Assembly: GCA_036557185.1 (NCBI GenBank)
Contig: DATBHZ010000113.1
Span: forward strand, 1 to 5,954
Origin: DATBHZ01 sp036557185
GTDB taxonomy: Bacteria; Actinomycetota; Acidimicrobiia; IMCC26256; JAENVU01
Length of the DNA: 5,954 nucleotides
Reading direction: 5' to 3'
Both the position numbers and the translations under genes were made by a program. The notes under the pieces are model-generated. The model worked only from the letters and a program-made list of their open reading frames with translations, was not told where the DNA came from and did no database searches. This document shows positions 4,980-5,954 of this stretch, piece by piece (the first letter of the stretch is position 1; every line of letters begins with the position of its first letter).

Positions 4980-5954
4980 TCAGCGCCCGAGGTCGCTGCC
5001 CTCGAGCGTGTCGAGCTGCCGCCCCACGGCGACGAGGCCGTAGCGCTCGACGAACGGCCGTGCTCGGGCAACGAGCTCCTGCGCCCCCGCATCGTCGCCC
5101 CGCCGAGCCCGGAGTGCTGCCCAGTCGGCGAGCGTGTGCGCCTCCCAGGTGACCGCGCCCAAGCCGCGTTCGTGCTCGACGGCGTATGCAAGATCCCTCT
5201 CGGCGTGGTCGTCACGGCCGAGGAGCTGCGCCAGCAGCGCGAGATAGCGGTTCGAGCAGCCGAGGTAGGCACACGTGTGCCCGATCGATACGCCGATGCC
5301 GCGCCATTCCTCGAGGAGCTCGGTCAGGCTGTCCGCGACCGAGACGTTCTCCGTGCGGAACGCCGCCTCGGCGAGCAGGGAGAGCGCGGCGGGGTACATG
5401 GCGTCGTGCGGGAGCGTGCCGAAGCTGTTCGGGCTGAGCTCAGCGAGCAGCTCGGCAGCCTTCTCGCGCATCCCCAGCGCCGCCAGCAACGAGATCAGAC
5501 CGGGCCTCCACATCGCGCCTGCGGGATTGAGGTCGAGCACCATGCGCACCGCGGGCGCGATCTCGTCGAGCCGGCCCTGCTCGCGGCGGATCAAGTACAT
5601 CTGGACGCCGTGCGAGCCGGACAGGTCCTCCCCGAGGTCGGCGCCGAGCTCGAGGTTCGCGTTCGCCCGGCTCTCCGCCTCGTCGAGGCGCCCTTCGAGG
5701 AACGCGAGGATCTGGTACTCGGACTGGAGCACGTAGCGGTCGAACCTGAGCCCGTTCTGCTCGGCCGTGGTCGCGGCGCGCTCCATCCAGAGGGCAAGGC
5801 CCTCGGCGTCGCCAAGAAGGAGGCTGCGCTCGACGCCGTAGTCGGCGAGGCTCGCGAACTCCGAGATGCCGATGACGTCCCGCAAGCTCCAGGCTTCTTC
5901 GCCGATCGCCGTCGCGAGCGCCAGGTCGCGCGGGCGGAACGGCGTCTGCGTCTG
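4980..5954 (-). CDS. C-terminal TPR-like helical-repeat region of a large protein (5' end outside window)
   Basis: The frame is open from the right edge to TGA 4980-4982, giving about 324 residues of C-terminal sequence; the TTG at 5885 is internal, not a start. The protein is almost all amphipathic helix, rich in Ala, Leu and Glu. Helical pairs have TPR-like spacing, for example YQILAFLEGRLDEAESRANANLEL, RPGLISLLAALGMREKAAELLAEL and LADWAALRARRGDDAGAQELVARARPFVERYGL. This pattern, ending in a helix with GLxxVxxQLDxLE, is common at the C-terminus of large AAA/NACHT-type regulators (LuxR-like or SARP-like) and of class III adenylate cyclases with an ATPase and TPR region in actinobacteria. None of the diagnostic N-terminal domains is in view, so the output function cannot be stated. 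It lies 109 nt upstream of the flavoprotein gene on the same strand; a role in controlling it is possible but not shown. Confidence 0.75.
   Translation of the reverse strand, partial: QTQTPFRPRDLALATAIGEEAWSLRDVIGISEFASLADYGVERSLLLGDAEGLALWMERAATTAEQNGLRFDRYVLQSEYQILAFLEGRLDEAESRANANLELGADLGEDLSGSHGVQMYLIRREQGRLDEIAPAVRMVLDLNPAGAMWRPGLISLLAALGMREKAAELLAELSPNSFGTLPHDAMYPAALSLLAEAAFRTENVSVADSLTELLEEWRGIGVSIGHTCAYLGCSNRYLALLAQLLGRDDHAERDLAYAVEHERGLGAVTWEAHTLADWAALRARRGDDAGAQELVARARPFVERYGLVAVGRQLDTLEGSDLGR

Noticed and set aside
4871..5272. N-terminal extension of the flavoprotein back to 5272
   Set aside because: It would overlap the helical-repeat gene by nearly 300 bp; ATG 4870 has a good Shine-Dalgarno sequence and the normal family length.

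Overview
The window looks like chromosome from a high-GC actinobacterium, probably an uncultured Acidimicrobiia-like lineage. The reasons are the GC-rich third codon positions, GTG, TTG or CTG starts, and the LytR_C protein followed by rsfS, which is typical of actinobacterial nadD/LCP/rsfS regions. The lineage is an inference. No mobile element, CRISPR array, tRNA or rRNA was seen.

Layout. Plus strand, left edge: the C-terminal end of a LytR_C-domain protein (stop at 215) is followed by rsfS, the ribosomal silencing factor (stop at 651). Between them lie three head-to-tail 11-bp repeats (240-272) and a strong Shine-Dalgarno sequence that points to a CTG start at 286. The rest, all on the minus strand and read from right to left, is: the C-terminal helical-repeat part of a large protein cut by the window edge (5954-4980); an acyl-CoA-dehydrogenase-fold flavoprotein (4870-3692); a polytopic, GT-C-like membrane protein (3628-2075); hisH (2062-1451); and hisF (1457-648). 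The hisF stop codon overlaps the rsfS stop codon on the opposite strand.

How the genes work together. The membrane protein, hisH and hisF form a tight unit (12-nt gap, then a 7-nt overlap). HisH keeps the full glutaminase catalytic set. HisF keeps the gate and channel residues that receive ammonia. However, HisF departs from the canonical cyclase at two active-site positions: the Asn expected at 103 is Asp, and the catalytic Asp expected at 130 is Gln. No other histidine gene is present. The pair may be a divergent histidine enzyme, or a glutamine-driven amidotransferase doing something else, perhaps linked to the membrane protein and a surface glycan. That link is a hypothesis.

The main regulatory signal is a near-perfect 16-bp inverted repeat (3628-3671) between the flavoprotein and the membrane protein. 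In the minus-strand transcript its 3' arm contains the membrane protein's Shine-Dalgarno sequence and the first base of its GTG start, so it could shut off translation of the whole unit, or end the upstream mRNA, or both.
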